Below, piece by piece: positions 1 through 11,899 of a DNA stretch of 64,000 nt (position 1 is the first letter of the stretch; each line of letters starts with the position of its first letter). Source of the stretch: Haplomitrium mnioides. Lineage: Eukaryota > Marchantiophyta > Haplomitriopsida > Calobryales. The notes under the pieces are model-generated. The model worked only from the letters and a program-made list of their open reading frames with translations. It made no database searches and had not been told where the DNA came from. The translations under genes were made by a program, and so were the position numbers. Location of the stretch: NCBI GenBank assembly GCA_049999725.1, contig JBNGIS010033716.1, positions 1 to 64,000 of the forward strand, read 5' to 3'.

Positions 1-571
1 TCCACTCTTCCGTCAGGACTTACCGACTCGGATGGAGCGTTTGATCGTCCTCTGTAGGGTTCGCTCTTGCTTACGGGATCGAGGCGTCCCCTTTCCCTGG
101 CCTTGCTCGCCCTCGTGAAGATCTCCCCTACTCCTTACAGCTCCTCATGCTTGTTTCCCGATTTGTGGCCGCTGCAAGACACCCGCGATCTGCCTTTCTT
201 CGGAGTGCCTTCGGGCTTCCTTGTTGTTGATCCTTTATTCTTCCTCTTGCGATCGCCTCGCCATGGGTGGCTTCTCTATTTGCTCTCCCCAGCTCCCATC
301 CCCGCATCCTCCTTAGGCCCACGGATTCCCGCTGGCCTGCTTTGAAATTGAGAATGGGGCCCCTCCGCTGGCTGGCGATCACTGCTCTCCTTCCTCCTCT
401 CCTCCGCCATGATACTGTTTCCCTCCTAGGACTCATGCACCCTGCTCTTAATAGTTGTTTGAGGTAATCAGCTGTTCTTGAAGGCCTTCACACTTGCAAA
501 GGGAACAATGTGGCCAATGGTGCTTCTGATTTCGTGAGTTCAGCCTTAGTGCTCCAAACTACCGGCTGACA
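1..571 (+). mobile_element. 3' end of a GC-rich LTR element (truncated by window start)
   Basis: This stretch is distinctly more GC-rich than what follows and is an inverted match to 39402-39960. Matching blocks include the gcttgcgggatcgagg-like block near 70-90, the ggccttcacacttgc block near 482-498, and the terminal ggctgaca ending at 571. After 571 the sequence switches abruptly into gypsy RNase H coding sequence, so 571 is taken as the CA end of an LTR. No protein is recognisable; open frames of 60-100 codons here are incidental to the GC content. The 5' part lies outside the window. Confidence 0.7.
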
Positions 572-2464
572 GTTGCATAGTTGATTTTGATGTCTTTAAT
601 TTTGCTATTGGAATAGTGTTACAACAAGAGTTTGAGGATAGACTTTATCCAATTGCCTTCATATCACGCCAACTAAATGCAATGGAGAGAAATTATTCTA
701 CAAAGGATAGAGAGCTTTTGACAATGCTTTATGCTACCAAGGTTTGGAGACACTATCTTTTAGGAAAGCATGTACTTATACGCACCAATCACAAGCCTTT
801 GCTGCAATCAATTCACTTAGAAAATATGACAAGTCGTCATCATCGATGGGAAGATTAACTACAACTCTTTGATATCAAGTTGGAGTACAAGCCAAGAAGG
901 CTCCATACCAGTCCTAATACATTGTCACAAAGACAAGATCATCGACAAAATACATTGAAGGTTGCACATGTTGGTATATTGCATCTTGATAAAGCAACCA
1001 GTTACAAAAGTTACATAAAGGTGCATTCTTTCATCTTGTTAAGGCAGATTTGGAAATCAACGATAGTGAGTATCATGTTTTCCCTATTTGGGATGGTATT
1101 CTCCATCAAGATCATAAAATATATGTTCCACAAGATGATGCGCTTTGAATGGCCTATTTACAAGAAGCACATGACATTCCAATCTTTAGACATCTTAGGG
1201 TAGACAAGACTATGGAGTTGCTTCAACGCACTTGGTGGTGGCCAAACTTAGCTTGAGATGTTGGTAGCTTTGTTCGTTCTTGTGAAAGTTATTAGCAAAA
1301 CAAGGCTTCAAATAAAAAACCAGCTGGCCTTCTTCAACTGCTACCAATTCCAACTACTCGATGGGAACATGTAAGTTTAGATCTTCTCACTTTGCTTCCA
1401 ACTACATCTTGTGGGTTTACTACTATTGTGGTGTTTGTGGATAAGCTAAGCAAACAAATTCATCCAACATCGATAATGGATATGATGGATGCTCCACAAT
1501 TGGCAAGGATTTACTTTGATGTCGACTTTCGATATCATGGAATGACAAATGTGTTAATATTTGATTAAGATCCACGATTCACTGGGAAGTTTTGGCAAAA
1601 GTTGTTCACACTTTTGGGTACCAAACTATCTATGTCTGTGGCTTACTATGCTCAAACAGATGGGAAAATTGAATGCGCAAATTGCACTCTAGAAGATATG
1701 CTTCAAATGTTTATCAACATTCATCACACAGATTGGGATAGTTTCTTACCGGCTGTGGAGTTTACATATAACAACTCCAAATAAGCAAGTATTGGATTTT
1801 CTTATTTCTTTATTAATTATGGTCAATATCCTCTTATTCATGATGGTTTGCTTTCTTCTTCCTCATCCAATGTTCCAAGTCTTTCTACATTTTTGTCTCA
1901 TTTATCTTTATCTATGCAAGGTGCCAAAAACCATCTTGTTATTGCTCAAAATCAGCAAAAAATATGTTGATAAACATTGTCATGATTTTTCTTTTGTTTT
2001 AGGTGTCCAAGCTATGCTTTCTACTCATGATCTTCCTTTTTCCTTAGATACTCAAGTCCATAAGTTGTCTCCAACTTGGATTGGTACTTTCTTAAATTCT
2101 GAAGTTATTTCTCATGTTGCATACAAACTTGATCTTCTTCTCTATATGAAGATTCATCATGATTCTATGTATCTAAACTTAAACCTTTTGTTTCTAGTCC
2201 ATCTTTTGAAATCATGCTTGAATTCCTCCTCCACTTATTGTTCTTATGATCATGAAGAATATAAAGTGGACCGTATTTTGGCTAAGTGAGTTCTCAAACG
2301 TGAGCAACATACTCAAGTTCAATATAAAGTTTTGTGGAAGGGATATCCACTTCATGATGCTGCTTGGGAATTGTATTCTAACCTTAAGAATGCTCAAAAA
2401 GCTATTTGATTATTTGAAATTGTCGGTCATGACGAGGATGTCATCGATTAGAAGATAGAGATTA
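572..2464 (+). pseudogene. Ty3/gypsy chromovirus pol, 3' half (RNase H, integrase, chromodomain)
   Basis: This is a decayed remnant of a retrotransposon polyprotein. It begins inside RNase H (VDFD...YPIAFISRQLN near 575-860), continues through the integrase zinc-binding region (WWWPN near 1235), the integrase core (VVFVDKLSK near 1430; DPRFTGKFW near 1570; YYAQTDGKIE near 1650, where the catalytic Glu is kept) and ends in a chromodomain (WKGYPLHDAAWE near 2335-2370). In-frame stops and frameshifts are scattered throughout, for example after RWED at 858 and near 1255 and 1295, so no product is expected. The upstream gag, protease and RT are missing because the GC-rich element ends at 571. It is closely related to the complete copy at 28821-33766, whose RNase H aligns from the same point. 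Confidence 0.9.
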
Positions 2465-2906
2465 TGCAATGGTACAAGCATTATGTTGTGCTATTTATAA
2501 GAAAATAGAGAGGAGTGAAGGAAGTGGTAAAAGTTTATTTTTAAGGTTGAATTGAGATAAGATTACTTATCTTTGAAGTTACTTTTAGAGCTGTTAGAGT
2601 TGAAGTTAGAAGTGAATTCTAAATGAGCAATTTTAGGGTTGAAATTAGAAGTGACTTCTAAGTAATCAATTCTAGGGTTGAAATTAGAAGTGACTTGTAA
2701 GTGAAGAAAGAAGATTGACACCTTCTTCTCTTGTATAAATAGAAGGGTTTCATAGCCCCACTACTCATTTTGGAGTTCCTCTCGAATCACTTGGGTTCTT
2801 TAGTTGCTTGGCTTTTGCTTGCCTTATTGGCATTTGGTTGAAGAACTCTATTAGAGTTTACTATGAGTTCTTACTCATTTGGATTTGGTTCTTGAGTTCT
2901 TTTACA
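2465..2906 (+). repeat. 3' LTR of chromovirus copy 1
   Basis: The segment starts TGCAATGGTACAAG and ends TTCTTTTACA, matching the LTR of the full element at 28821-29210. It holds the shared TATA segment (TTGTATAAATAGAAGGG near 2730). A degenerate purine tract lies immediately upstream (near 2450-2460). At 442 bp it is about 50 bp longer than its relatives because of an internal 39-bp tandem repeat. Confidence 0.88.
2594..2710 (+). repeat. 39-bp tandem triplication inside the LTR
   Basis: Three successive units begin with ttagagttg (2594), ttagggttg (2633) and ctagggttg (2672), an exact 39-bp spacing. Each contains gaa(g/a)ttagaagtga. The LTRs at 28821, 33379 and 57268 have only one clear unit. 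Confidence 0.85.
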
Positions 2907-4085
2907 AAAGAAACATTCCCTGGTCATCAAGTAAGACTTTTGGCAAATCATTGAAAAACACATCCACAAACTTTTCAAAATGTCATCAATCATTGTAGTA
3001 GATGCAGATTTTCCTTCCTTCTTATATAAGCCTGTGGTGGGCTTGATCCAAACAATAAGCAACACAATTCTTTTTCTAAAGAAGTGATGTGTTGACTTGA
3101 TTTAAAAATTTTCACGAGTGGTGTCGAATGTCGAAAAAGAAAATGCTTAACTTGTCAAGTAACTTGTACTTATTCAATTACAAATTTTATATATTCCACA
3201 TACTTGTTTCTAATTCTTAGAAGAAATGACTTTTGAGTTTGGAATATATAATTTTATTGGCCATCTACCACAATAACAAAAGTCTCCTTGATATACATGA
3301 CTTTTGCTTTGATTCTTCTTATAAAGTGCAATGATATCAATATGAAAATTTCAAAACTCTTAGAATCCACTAGCATTCTACATGACTGCTCATCAATCAT
3401 ATCGCCAAGATGGAATAAGATACTTTGAACTCTTGTTGAGCTTTTGATTCCATTGGGCTAATGAATCTCTCAGTAAGTTGCTCGGCCAATTTTACTAAGA
3501 TATATCGTTTCCTTGGTAATCTTCTTTCACTATTGCTACTTGGACAAGAGAGTGTGGTTGACATTGGCAATATAGGCAATTTACAATCATGTTACCAAGT
3601 TTTTAACACTAAAAATACCTTCTATTTTGATATAGTAGTGAGCTTACACTCTATATTGTTGAGTGTTATTTGTTGCACAACATCAATCTCTTTAGATATA
3701 AGGTTTCTTGTTGGCAAACATAAAATTGGTAAGTTTGGTTGAAGATATGGCTTAATTTATTTAGTAGAAAGTAGTGAATTATACTATTGAACCATGTACA
3801 TTGCTATCTCTAATTGATTCGGCTCTCTCATTGTCACGTCTATCCTAGTATGAGGCTTGAACTCTTAAACAAAAAAATCTAGTTCTTCTCTTTCTCCCAC
3901 ATCTGAAATTTTGCATAATAATATTTGAAATTGTGCCAAGTTTTTTAGAATTTAGCAAGATGATATATCGCTACTTTTTGGAGTATTTAAGACCTTACAT
4001 CTTGATATCACTATGGTTTTGAACTCACACTCTGTTCTATTTGTTCCTTGGTTCTATATGTAACTCCCAACCAAAAGAAGTTCTA
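2907..4085 (-). pseudogene. Chromovirus gag-protease-RT start, inverted fragment
   Basis: Read on the minus strand this is the 5' half of a family 1 chromovirus. From 4085 downward come gag remnants (a MREP-like region near 3830), a likely degenerate zinc-knuckle tail (HDCKLP near 3590), the protease region (DEQSCRMLVDS near 3370-3400; the usual Asp-Ser-Gly site has decayed to DSK) and the RT leader (WIKPTTGLYKKEGKS...MIDDILK near 2960-3060). The same modules occur in the same order at 29269-30560 of the full element. Stops and frameshifts interrupt every module. It stops abruptly at 2907, next to the 3' end of the plus-strand LTR, so two family 1 fragments face each other. Confidence 0.85.
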
Positions 4086-4097
4086 GTTCTGATACCA
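4086..4097 (-). other. Primer-binding site (initiator Met tRNA type)
   Basis: The minus strand reads TGGTATCAGAAC, one base inside the LTR end at 4099. It matches the plant initiator-Met tRNA primer site TGGTATCAGAGC except for one base. Confidence 0.8.
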
Positions 4098-4098
4098 A

Positions 4099-4396
4099 TG
4101 CTAATGAACTCAAAGACAAACTCCAAATGAGTAAACAACTCAAATACAAACTCTAATAGAGTTAATCCAACTAATTGCAAAGAGACCAAGTCCTCTAAAG
4201 AGGGCATAAAAAAATCTCTATCTGATTGAGATGAACTCTGAAATAAGTAGTTGGGTAGTAAAGACCTTCTATTTATACTTAAGAAAGTAAGTGTCACTTA
4301 ACTTCCTTTACTTAGAAGTTAATTCTAACTCTAAAAATGATTTTATACCATTTACTTTACTCCTATGTATTTTAACAATGTGCATTTACTATTACA
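4099..4396 (-). repeat. 5' LTR of the inverted chromovirus fragment
   Basis: The minus strand begins TGTAATAGTAAATGC at 4396 and ends CATTAGCA at 4099, followed by the primer site. It aligns with the other family 1 LTRs (TATAAATAGAAGG segment near 4266-4280; ACTCATTTGGA near 4120) but is only 298 bp, so it carries internal deletions. Confidence 0.82.
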
Positions 4397-5100
4397 TTTA
4401 TGTATGGACATATAAATCTCATGCATTTGTGTGGAGGTATATAAATCTTATATATATGCATGTGAATCTTAGATATTTGTATAAAAATATGTGAATCTCA
4501 CATATTTACATATGATTACATGAAGTTAATGCCTTTACTTGCACATATAAATCTTATATACATTTATATATGGACATATGAATGTTGTATAGTTACTAAT
4601 ATATTTTAAATCTTATACATTTATATATAGATGTATTAATATTAATATGCATTTTGCTTATATAAATCTTATACATTATGCTTATACATATTATCTTATA
4701 TATTTACAAATGAATATTAAATCTTACACATATATGTATAGATATCTGAATCTTGTATATTCATGAATGGATATTAAATCGTATGTATTTACATATGGAG
4801 TATGAATCTTATACATCTACTTTTGGAGATTTAAATCTTATACATTTATATATACATATGAATCTTAGATATTTTTGTATGGACATAGGAATACATTTAC
4901 AAATGGGCATTAAATCTTTTACATTTACATATAGACATATTGATCATGGACAATTATAAATATAAATATAGATATAAATATAATATATTTATATACTAAT
5001 ATTTTATATCCACAAGTGGGCATTAAATCTCATGCATTTAGATATAAACATACTAGCTATAGATATCTACTTACATAAAAAATCATTGCATATATGGTCT
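4397..5100. repeat. AT-rich degenerate minisatellite
   Basis: About 700 bp built from variants of a roughly 30-bp unit containing ATAAATCTTATACATTTATA and ATGGACATAT. Units are recognisable near 4405, 4440, 4530, 4600, 4660, 4730, 4790, 4840, 4910 and 5020. Spacing and sequence vary, so the array is old. Small open frames across it (68 codons at 4753) are repeat translations, not genes. Confidence 0.8.
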
Positions 5101-5744
5101 TATAAGTCCTTGCTCAAAGTCTACTTATTGGCTAGCTCAAGAAAAACGGCAATAGGCTTCTGCTTTTGCATCTTTTGGTCATTTGTGGGCACCATCGATG
5201 GAGGTGCATGTTAGAAATGGTACTAAAGAAGTAATGATTGAGCACGATTTCCATTTTTAGCTATTAAACATCTAATTCATTTAATTTTTATTTCTTATCA
5301 CCATTCTTGAGTGAGTGTTCATCACCACCATTGAGAAACCATCTCTTCATGACCTCTTTTGAGCATTTTTTACTCAATCCGTGTCAATTCTTGAAGTTTG
5401 CTTCTATCTTTTTGGCAAGACGAGAGTAACTTTTATTGCACATTCATTTGAATGCATGTTACAATAGCCACCACTATCATTTGCAAGCTTCTCACGTAGA
5501 TTCACGAGCTTTTTTCTTAATTTAGGTGAGTTTTTTTAGCTTCTTTCTACTTCCATTTTCTTTGAAACTTTCATCGCTTCTATTTCTATTTCTTTGGTGA
5601 CAAGTTGGCATTTTCTAGACACGGATTAGGGTATACTATGCATAAGCAAGATTCACATAAAAAATGAGATTGTAGCAAAATAGTATAGTCGTATAAACAA
5701 GAAAAAATCTCACTAAAGCATGTCAAATAGCATAGTTTTGATTC
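5101..5744. other. No recognisable feature
   Basis: AT-rich sequence without a coding signature, LTR terminus or clear repeat that I can match elsewhere in the window. Confidence 0.5.
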
Positions 5745-6000
5745 TTTCTTCTCTATTACACCATTCTAGGCATTGATTTCTATTTTTAGGTTTTTGAGTT
5801 ATTTTTTTTTTTGTGCCTAAGTATATAAGGTTTTGTATTTTCATCGAAAAGTTATCTTTCGATGTCGTATAAACCAAATGAAAGCTGAGATATTGCATGT
5901 CTTGGAGAAATCTATGTTCCTTGTGAACAAAGGTGCATTGGTTCAAATATCAAAAAGCTTGCACAATCAAGTTTCTTGATAGTTGCATTCAAGAAAAGCA
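5745..6000 (+). repeat. Dispersed repeat, copy 1
   Basis: About 255 bp matching 18250-18495 in the same orientation. Shared blocks include atataa(g/a)g(g/c)ttttgtattt, gttatctttcgatg, gagatattg and caagtttcttgatagtt(g/t)cattcaag. Homology stops just after the last block. No coding potential. Confidence 0.8.
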
Positions 6001-9000
6001 CATTGAAAGATCAAGATTTGTGCTTTGGAGCATCCATAGTAGTTTGGAATGTTGTTGATAGAAATTTGGTTTGAAAATCAAAATAATCTTTGGTATCGCA
6101 GAGTATTGAAGATTTGAACGACTTTGAGAAAAAGAAAATCTATTCTAGAGCTCAGAAATTTGACGTAGGGATTTGAGGTTGGTTTGTGAAGCAGCCTACA
6201 TGATTTTGTTGCAAAGAGTGAAGCGTCTAAAAGTTTGTGAAGGCTTGGTGGGTGGGTGTGTGTGCTATCGAACAAAAACAATTTAGGGATTTTTCAAATC
6301 TAGCTTGTCGTTCAAGAAAAAGTCTTGAAAAAACATTTGTCAGGGGATTTTCAACAAGCACTAAAATAAAAATTTCAAAACAGCATTTTTAGGGATTTTT
6401 CTTTCTACTTGGATTTTGTCAAAGCAAGAATAGTAGAAAATTGCCAATTTAGAAGCAATTTTAGGGATTGCAAAGAGGTATTTGGCGAATTCTCCTTTGT
6501 TTGTGTTGTTTGTGTGTGGGTTTCAGTGTGAAACGTCGACCAACATCAAGCAAAGGGTTTTGTTGTTGACTCTTTACTGAGTTGTGAACATTCATCAACA
6601 TTCGAGCATAAAAAATGTTTCATTGAAAAAATATATTTTAAATTTTTGTGATTTTTCTAGCTAATAGGATTTTGTCGAAGAAGACAATAAAAAATCTCCT
6701 AGCATTTTTATTTGGGATTAGCTATAGCAAGATTGTGTCCAAGAAAAAGAAGTGAGTGAATTGTGATTATGTTCCTCTATGTATACATCATATTTTTGCA
6801 AGGAAGAGCTAATGTTGGGTTTTTTGACTAAGAAAACCTTGTGAGATGCAGCCCCGAGTGTGTTATGCATTCTTCATTTTCATTAGATAGATTGGTTTCA
6901 TGAGGGTTTTTTTGGTCAAGCAATACAAGGCATCTATTGTGTGGATAAGAGCAAAGAATTATGAGTTGCAGAGCCTTGTTGCTCAAATTTTGATAAAGGC
7001 AAATCAACTTGATGAGCTCTTCAGAAAAAATCATTTTGTCAAACAAGAAATTTTTTGTGAGAAATCAAGTTATCAAGCTCTAGAGTATTGGCTAGTGGAG
7101 GTTATGCAAATTGACTTGCTTATCTCTTCATCAAAGACATTGTGCTACCAAAGAATTTCTCAAAATAACATTTGTAAACAAGGCTGCACAATAGCTTTTG
7201 TCAAATAGTACAGGGCTAGTATCTATTGTATTTTATTTGCATTCAAGAAAAGTATTCTAAGTCATCTTGTTTTGAGCAAGGAGTAGTTCATCAAGCATAC
7301 TCCCTTGAGTAACAATTTTTAAAGAGCCCTCAAATCAAATTTTGTAGCAAGCTTTGGTTTCTTTGTCGACTATAGAAAGGGTGCATGAAATCGCAAGCTA
7401 ATGATTCTTTGTGGAGTTCAATTGTAGAGGTAGTATGTTTGCAAGGCAGAATGTTTTTTTGTTCATTTGCAGAGATAGATAGTTTGAGAAGTATATGCTT
7501 GTGGTATTTTGTGAGAGTCAAGCTTGAGGAAATCATAGGCAAGATTACTATTGGAATAGTAGCATATGACTTTGAGGTAGAGGCGGGCCTCAACCAAGGG
7601 TTTGTCAAGAGGAGGGATCGCATTGAGGGGCTTGTCCATCATTAATAAAGAGGGAGTCATCCAACACTCAACTATTAATAACTTGGCCAGTGGTCGCAAC
7701 AATTAGAGGTTGTAGAGTTGATATTGGTTGTGGAAGATTCTGCTCATAGACAAGGAAGGGAGTAAATTTTGTTTTTGAGAGGCTCAAATTGATACAAAGG
7801 TAGTTTTGATTTCTTTGTTGAGTAGAAGATTTGCTTGAGTCAACTCTTGTCAACAAATGTTGTTGAGGGCTCACTACTAAGAGAGTAGACACACAATCTT
7901 TGTGTTGTAGATTCTTAGAGGAAGCACTATGTGGCTAATATATGGAGAGCAAGAACACACTAAGGGCTCTATATTTCTAATTTCAATTGTAGCAAATAAG
8001 CGAGCTCTAGAGACTGGGATTGATAAACTGGAAAAAGCAAGACAATGTTTTTCTAAGATGCACATTTTGTTCCTTGTTGTTTTTTGTCAAGAAGATAGGA
8101 GAGAGCACTATTTTGATTGAGCAAAAAGAAGACTATCACTAGAATTTTGGTAGCATAATGTTTTTATTTATTGGTGGTTAGAGTTGCAATGTGAGGCATT
8201 TTATTGAGCAATTCTTGTAAGCATCAAAAGAGCCACTATTCCAACAAAAGATGGAGCTCAGAATAGAATTAAAGAGTGCTCAAATAAACAAATTAGAGCT
8301 CAAAATGGTCTGCATCGACTCGATACCAACTTGGAAAAGACTTCAAGAAGCAACATTGACACTAAAACAATGATACTAAAACTATGAGCATTTTCAATTA
8401 GTAGAAATTTATGTATTAGTAGAATCTAGTTAGTAGATTTAGAATTTGAACAAGTTTCATATTAGATAGAAAGTAAAGCAATTAGATCAACAAAAAGCAA
8501 GCCAAAACTCTGAGTTGACACTTAGAAGACAAAGAATGAAGAAATCTCTTCAAAGGTATGTAGGAGAAGACAGTGGGAAGATTAACACAATGTTCTGAAC
8601 ATATCTAGAAGAAGAGCTTGAGAAAACCACTACATGATCAACCATTGAAGTATAAATGACGCTAGTGATTACAAAAGAGTGCTAACAAGAAGATAAAGTG
8701 TGATCACAACGCTATTCTTGATACGACCAGACAAAATAGAAAACAAGATTAAGAAAAAAAATACAAATGTTAAGATAGAGTGTTGGATAAACTGAAGAAA
8801 TACAAATATAGGAGGTAAAGACTCAAAAAATGAGAAGAAATATCCACTTTAGAGGAGTTGTACTATCAAAAAATATCCTCAAAGATTGTTGAAGTTGAAT
8901 TAATGCAAACTATTTTGTAAGCTTGACAAGTTTTTGTAGTATTTGTAATTGTGTTATGTTCTGCTATGTTTTGCTTAGTAGGTGAACAACTTCTATGTAT

Positions 9001-9104
9001 TTTCCCTTTTGTGATTGTGTTGTCTTGTAATTTTCATCCTATTGTTCTCCAATCATGGAGTTGTCGAGCTACTATGTATATCTTGAAGAGGTTCAGAAAA
9101 AGGT
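6001..9104. other. Unrecognised AT-rich sequence
   Basis: About 3.1 kb with no domain or LTR terminus I can identify. A TTTGGTATCGCAGAG string near 6090 resembles a plant retrotransposon primer site with one or two changes, which would make the following 2 kb an element leader, but no coding domain follows. Frames of 70-100 codons near 6900-7640 have no recognisable motif and occur in overlapping frames on both strands. Confidence 0.4.
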
Positions 9105-9277
9105 GACTATCAATCAGAATTAAAAAGTCTACCTCCAATTGTTGTATTGTTTTATGTGGTTAATACATATCAGTGTCGTTTTAGCAATCGGAGGAAAGAA
9201 AAGAAGGGATTGTATCAAAAAAAAGAAGTCCATCCTTTTGCTACTATCTGTTATTTTTTCTAATTTTTGTTACTCTT
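9105..9277 (+). repeat. Dispersed repeat B, left part
   Basis: Inverted match to 36600-36783. Shared blocks read aaagaaaag, gaagtcca and gctactatctgtt on this strand. In the other copy the sequence runs straight on into the part that here starts at 10699. Confidence 0.75.
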
Positions 9278-10698
9278 GTGTTTGGGTTTGTGTCATTGCT
9301 TTAGCATAAGCTGAACCAATATAGAGATTGTAGTCTTAGTATTAGCTATGTCCTAATGATAGAGAGTTAGAAACCATCTTGGCTTGAGAAGCGTATGAAT
9401 GATAGTTTCTTTTTTATTCCACTCAGCGCCTTGGTTGAAAATATCTGAATATGTTTACTCTAAGGATGACATTGATAAAGTGTTGATCTTTGCCTATATA
9501 GTTTGCACCTTACTATATATTTGAATGATTATCTTTGTGATATCTAACCTTGTTTTGCCTTCTGTGAAACCAACATAATATATAATTCAAATCATTGCAT
9601 ATCTTCATAATTATAGGAGTAATTAGAACATTATCCCACCATTGCAAGATCATAAAGATTTCAATAAATTAGTAGGAATGTTATTCTCTATTCCTCATTC
9701 TCATACAAATCATAGTCTAGTTCTCCAAGACTCATGAGTAAATTCAAAATGTTAGTCTCAGTTCGTAAGTAGAGTATCAGTTTACTATTTGTATTTTAGT
9801 ATCAGAGATATATAAGTCCTCCCGAAGTTTAGAAGTCTATTCCTCTATTAGACATAGATTAGCTATTGACACCTTAGGTCTTACAGTCCTTCACAATAAC
9901 CCCTAGGATATCCATGTTTTACCTAGTCCAAAGCAGCTGCTTGAACTTCAGATACTAAAAGATTTTTGCAAATTGTTAGACATAACTCAACCACTTTGTT
10001 AGTTAGCTACTAGTCCATAGTACTAACCATGTGTTTGTTCCTTTGTAACCGGTCTACTGCCACCACCCAACGTCGTCTTCAATGTGAAAGATTGACCGTC
10101 ACGTTCGGACAAACTGTACTTAGATCATAACTCCCAAAACTTAGACTCTTGACACGCAACTCCAACCAAAACTTAGATTCTTGATATTAAACTCCGACTA
10201 AAACTCCCCAAAGATATTGAAATATTGATTCAATATGGTAGTCAACTGATTGTTAATAACAAACCATGCTTCTTATTTTACTATAAGAACTATTATCAAC
10301 CCTTATCATCTCTACTCCCAACTTTAGTAATATAGCTAACTTATCCAAGGATCTGTTTGTTCCCGTCTTCTGCCAGATCATATGAAGAATATCGGACGTG
10401 ATTATAAGAAAAAGACCCTCAATTGGGGATTGACTGGTATATCCTATCAGAATCTAAAAACCTTACAATCTTTTACTATAGGAACCATTGTTGGTCCGTA
10501 GCATCCTGCCTCTCAACTTTAGGAACATAGTCTGTATGTCTAAGATACTATAGGCTTATTCATTCTCATAGTTTGTACAAGAAGTCTAGAACCGATTATA
10601 GAATAATAGCCACATTCCGACTTTTAGACAATATATCCAAACTCAATTTGGAAGCCTTGCTCTTATACTAGTATGATACCACCCAAAGTCAAGAAATG
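9278..10698. other. 1.4-kb segment interrupting dispersed repeat B
   Basis: AT-rich sequence with no recognised coding domain. It lies between two blocks that are contiguous at 36359-36783, so it is either an insertion here or was lost from the other copy. I see no clear terminal repeats or target duplication. Confidence 0.5.
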
Positions 10699-10942
10699 CC
10701 AATATTGTTAACATGTATGAGTCACATGACCTCAAAAAACTATCAACCCTCATTCAGCTCATCCTCCCAATGCCAAAAATATATAGAATACACAATTTGA
10801 CTAAATTGGTAAACTCCATAGGTATTTAAGAAGTGAGAATCATCCATGGTTATAGTTGCTTATTCATTTATCCCTCTTTGCCACTCTCTTTGACATTGCA
10901 TGACTGCGGGCCCAAGATCCCTCCTACCTAACTCATATTTTT
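10699..10942 (+). repeat. Dispersed repeat B, right part
   Basis: Inverted match to 36359-36596 over about 240 bp. Conserved blocks include gttatagttgcttattcat, ggtaaactcca and gcgggcccaagatccc. No coding potential; it could be part of an LTR or leader of an unrecognised element. Confidence 0.85.
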
Positions 10943-11899
10943 CTAGACTTACAATCCAATAATTCATATTCTACAAGTTATAGCTATCAATCTATCTTCT
11001 AGAAGTGTTTGCTAGTTATTATTTGGACATATTGTACATAGATATCTCTTCTAGACCACCTCAAGTCTAAACCAAAGTTACACCTTATGAAGAACCAAAG
11101 TTAAAAAAACTGAAATTGAAACAATTGACAATAAACTCTATGTTAGTTCTACTTCAATTTATGTTCCAAACTCACCACTATATCACAAAGAGCAACAAGA
11201 GGTGGGATTCCTCCTCCTGTATCCTACCTCAAAATAAAACAGTGATGCTGGTGCCCTTTCTCTCACCTACATTGCTTTAGATCTTGGAAAAATTTGCTTT
11301 AGAATTTGCGTTAGAATTATGAAAGTTTGCTTTAGACTTGCATCAGAGTTGCCGGTGAATCGCATAAACACTGTTTTTTGATAAAATTGCATGTTGCCTT
11401 GCTTTGCATTAAGACTTACCCAAGTATGTCTTTCTTTATTACGTGAGAAAATCTAAAACAATTCCACTTTCTGATCTGAGATTAATTTTTTTATTGAGTT
11501 GACGTTTTTGGCTATGATTTTGACTTTTTTAACGCTACCAAGATATTGCCACTCTCTTTTTCATCCCCTTGCAATTGCAGACATGGGCCAAACATGAGAC
11601 CTTCTCTTGTTGTCTTTCTTTTCTTCTATGGTATTGATTAGCTACATTAAGAGTTTTGACTCACACGTTTGAAATTCAACTTGGTCTCTAATTGTGTATG
11701 AGGCATTCGCCCCTACCTACTCTTTCTCAATTCAAACACAACACTAGATGTTGTTCCACTTCCAATCTTGTTTGTACGAGGATTCGTTGGAGCCACCTCC
11801 CTCACCTATCACGCTAAAACTAATACATGTACCTATCGCCATAGCGTTTTTACTTGCGCAACCATTGAGATACTTATGACATTGTCTAAATTTTACATG
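10943..11899. other. No recognisable feature
   Basis: AT-rich sequence lying upstream of the family 2 gag remnant. It may contain that element's leader or LTR, but I cannot match it to the long LTR copies at 37729 and 50611. Confidence 0.4.

Noticed and set aside
67-467. Overlapping open frames of 60-100 codons on both strands
   Set aside because: They follow from the GC-rich composition of the LTR end, overlap in opposite strands and show no domain; the inverted copy at 39471 keeps similarity at DNA level without a consistent frame.
6085-6105. TGGTATCGCAGAG as a primer-binding site
   Set aside because: It differs from the standard site and there is no LTR end before it or gag after it; kept only as a remark.
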